Both the position numbers and the translations under genes were made by a program. From Desulfamplus sp. (GTDB lineage Bacteria; Desulfobacterota; Desulfobacteria; Desulfobacterales; Desulfobacteraceae), in NCBI GenBank assembly GCA_015232555.1, contig JADFZJ010000043.1, positions 1 through 32,663 of the forward strand: a DNA stretch of 32,663 bases, given 5' to 3'. Within the stretch, counting starts at the first letter, position 1. Each line of letters begins with the position of its first letter. Below, piece after piece: positions 32,311-32,663 of this stretch. A model generated the notes under the pieces. The model was not told the origin of the DNA, ran no database searches, and saw only the letters and a program-made list of their open reading frames with translations.

Positions 32311-32519
32311 TTAAACAGGATTTTGGGAAATTTCCCCTTCAACACCATGATACTCAAACCCATACTCAATAACCTCCTCTGGATCATAAAGGTTTCTGCC
32401 ATCAAAAATTATCTTATCTTTTGCCTCATTAATTTAGATAAAGTTTTAAAGTTAATCTGCCTAAAAGACTTCCACTCTGTCATCAGCACAAGATCGTCAC
32501 ATTGATTTAGAGCTTCATA
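32311..32519 (-). pseudogene. ugd: 3' fragment of UDP-glucose 6-dehydrogenase with frameshift
   Basis: The minus strand reads YEALNQCDDLVLMTEWKSFR and then QINFKTLSKLM in one frame. It continues in the next frame as EAKDKIIFDGRNLYDPEEVI, then EYGFEYHGVEGEI, to a TAA at 32311. Together these are the end of UDP-glucose/GDP-mannose dehydrogenases (YEAL..aD.lv..TEW..F, IFDGRN.YDP). Two lesions are visible: the gene is cut off at YEAL, where transposase sequence begins, and a frameshift near 32430 sends the first frame to a stop at 32409. Intact Ugd makes UDP-glucuronate for polysaccharides, so an ancestor of this locus probably used that sugar. The gene here is dead unless the window edge hides something unusual. 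Confidence 0.82.
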
Positions 32520-32663
32520 AACAAAGTTGTAAATTACCGTTATCCAATTAATCTGGGCATCATGGATATCGACTCTCTTTGAGTGGCATTGTGTCTTTCT
32601 CGCAAGACACTTATTATCTTTCCGATAGTTGCCATTACGACTTTCAACATAGCTGGTGTTGAT
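32520..32663 (-). pseudogene. Transposase C-terminal fragment (DDE type), joined in frame to ugd remnant
   Basis: From the window edge the minus strand is open and reads INTSYVESRNGNYRKDNKCL, then ARKTQCHSKRVDIHDAQINW, then ITVIYNFV, before passing without a break into the ugd fragment. The NTSYVESRNGNYR block with the following arginine/lysine-rich helix and the YNF end is characteristic of C-terminal parts of DDE transposases (NTSYVER.N...R type, as in IS1-like and related elements). The catalytic aspartates would lie outside the window. The usual tail after YNF is missing and replaced by ugd sequence, so the element is truncated at this end. No terminal inverted repeat can be recognised at the junction near 32519. 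Confidence 0.7.

Overview
The window is AT-rich, densely packed, and coded almost entirely on the minus strand. It looks like chromosomal DNA of a Gram-negative bacterium: it has outer-membrane beta-barrel, lipoprotein, Wza-like export and exosortase genes. A Desulfobacterota (delta-proteobacterial) host is my best guess, from the large P-loop-fused phosphate acetyltransferase and the style of the PEP-CTERM locus, but the sequence alone does not prove it. No tRNA, rRNA, CRISPR array or intact insertion sequence was seen.

Layout from left to right. (a) 184-2301, pta on the minus strand. (b) 2524-3185, a plus-strand higBA-type toxin-antitoxin pair with its own promoter and an operator-like palindrome; these are the only plus-strand genes. 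(c) 3208-4613, a lone gspF/pilC-like gene followed by a 54-residue membrane peptide. (d) 4676-8097, a unit headed by a cyclic-di-GMP (GEMM-I) riboswitch with an overlapping terminator. It reads through a PilZ-domain gene into four genes for secreted proteins with VPLPA/PEP-CTERM sorting tails, and closes at a strong terminator. (e) 8245-16752, the core export block usual for PEP-CTERM polysaccharide loci: LuxR-type regulator, secretion ATPase, BY-kinase-like P-loop protein, Wzz-like chain-length protein, outer-membrane barrel protein, Wza-like export protein and PrsT TPR lipoprotein. (f) 16887-30034, assembly and sorting: WecA-like initiating transferase, an epsI remnant, an exosortase-EpsI fusion, a radical SAM enzyme, two family-4 and one family-2 glycosyltransferases, a Wzy-like polymerase, a polysaccharide pyruvyltransferase, an FrhB-like iron-sulfur protein and a Wzx-like flippase. 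Many of these are coupled by 4-base overlaps. (g) 30198-32276, a secreted DUF4832-type glycoside-hydrolase-like protein. (h) 32311-32663, a wrecked ugd (UDP-glucose dehydrogenase) 3' end fused in frame to a transposase C-terminus.

How the parts fit. Blocks e-g would build, flip, polymerise and export a pyruvylated polysaccharide by a Wzx/Wzy route. The exosortase would process the four tagged proteins of block d as they cross the inner membrane, so matrix polymer and matrix proteins are encoded together. The riboswitch and PilZ gene point to cyclic-di-GMP as the signal that turns on the protein part. The overlap of terminator and aptamer suggests an ON switch.

The most rewarding observations are the riboswitch-PilZ-sorting-substrate unit, with an apparently compensated base-pair swap in the aptamer core; the in-frame epsI fossil just after the exosortase stop; the transposase-ugd chimera; and the unlisted 54-aa gene.
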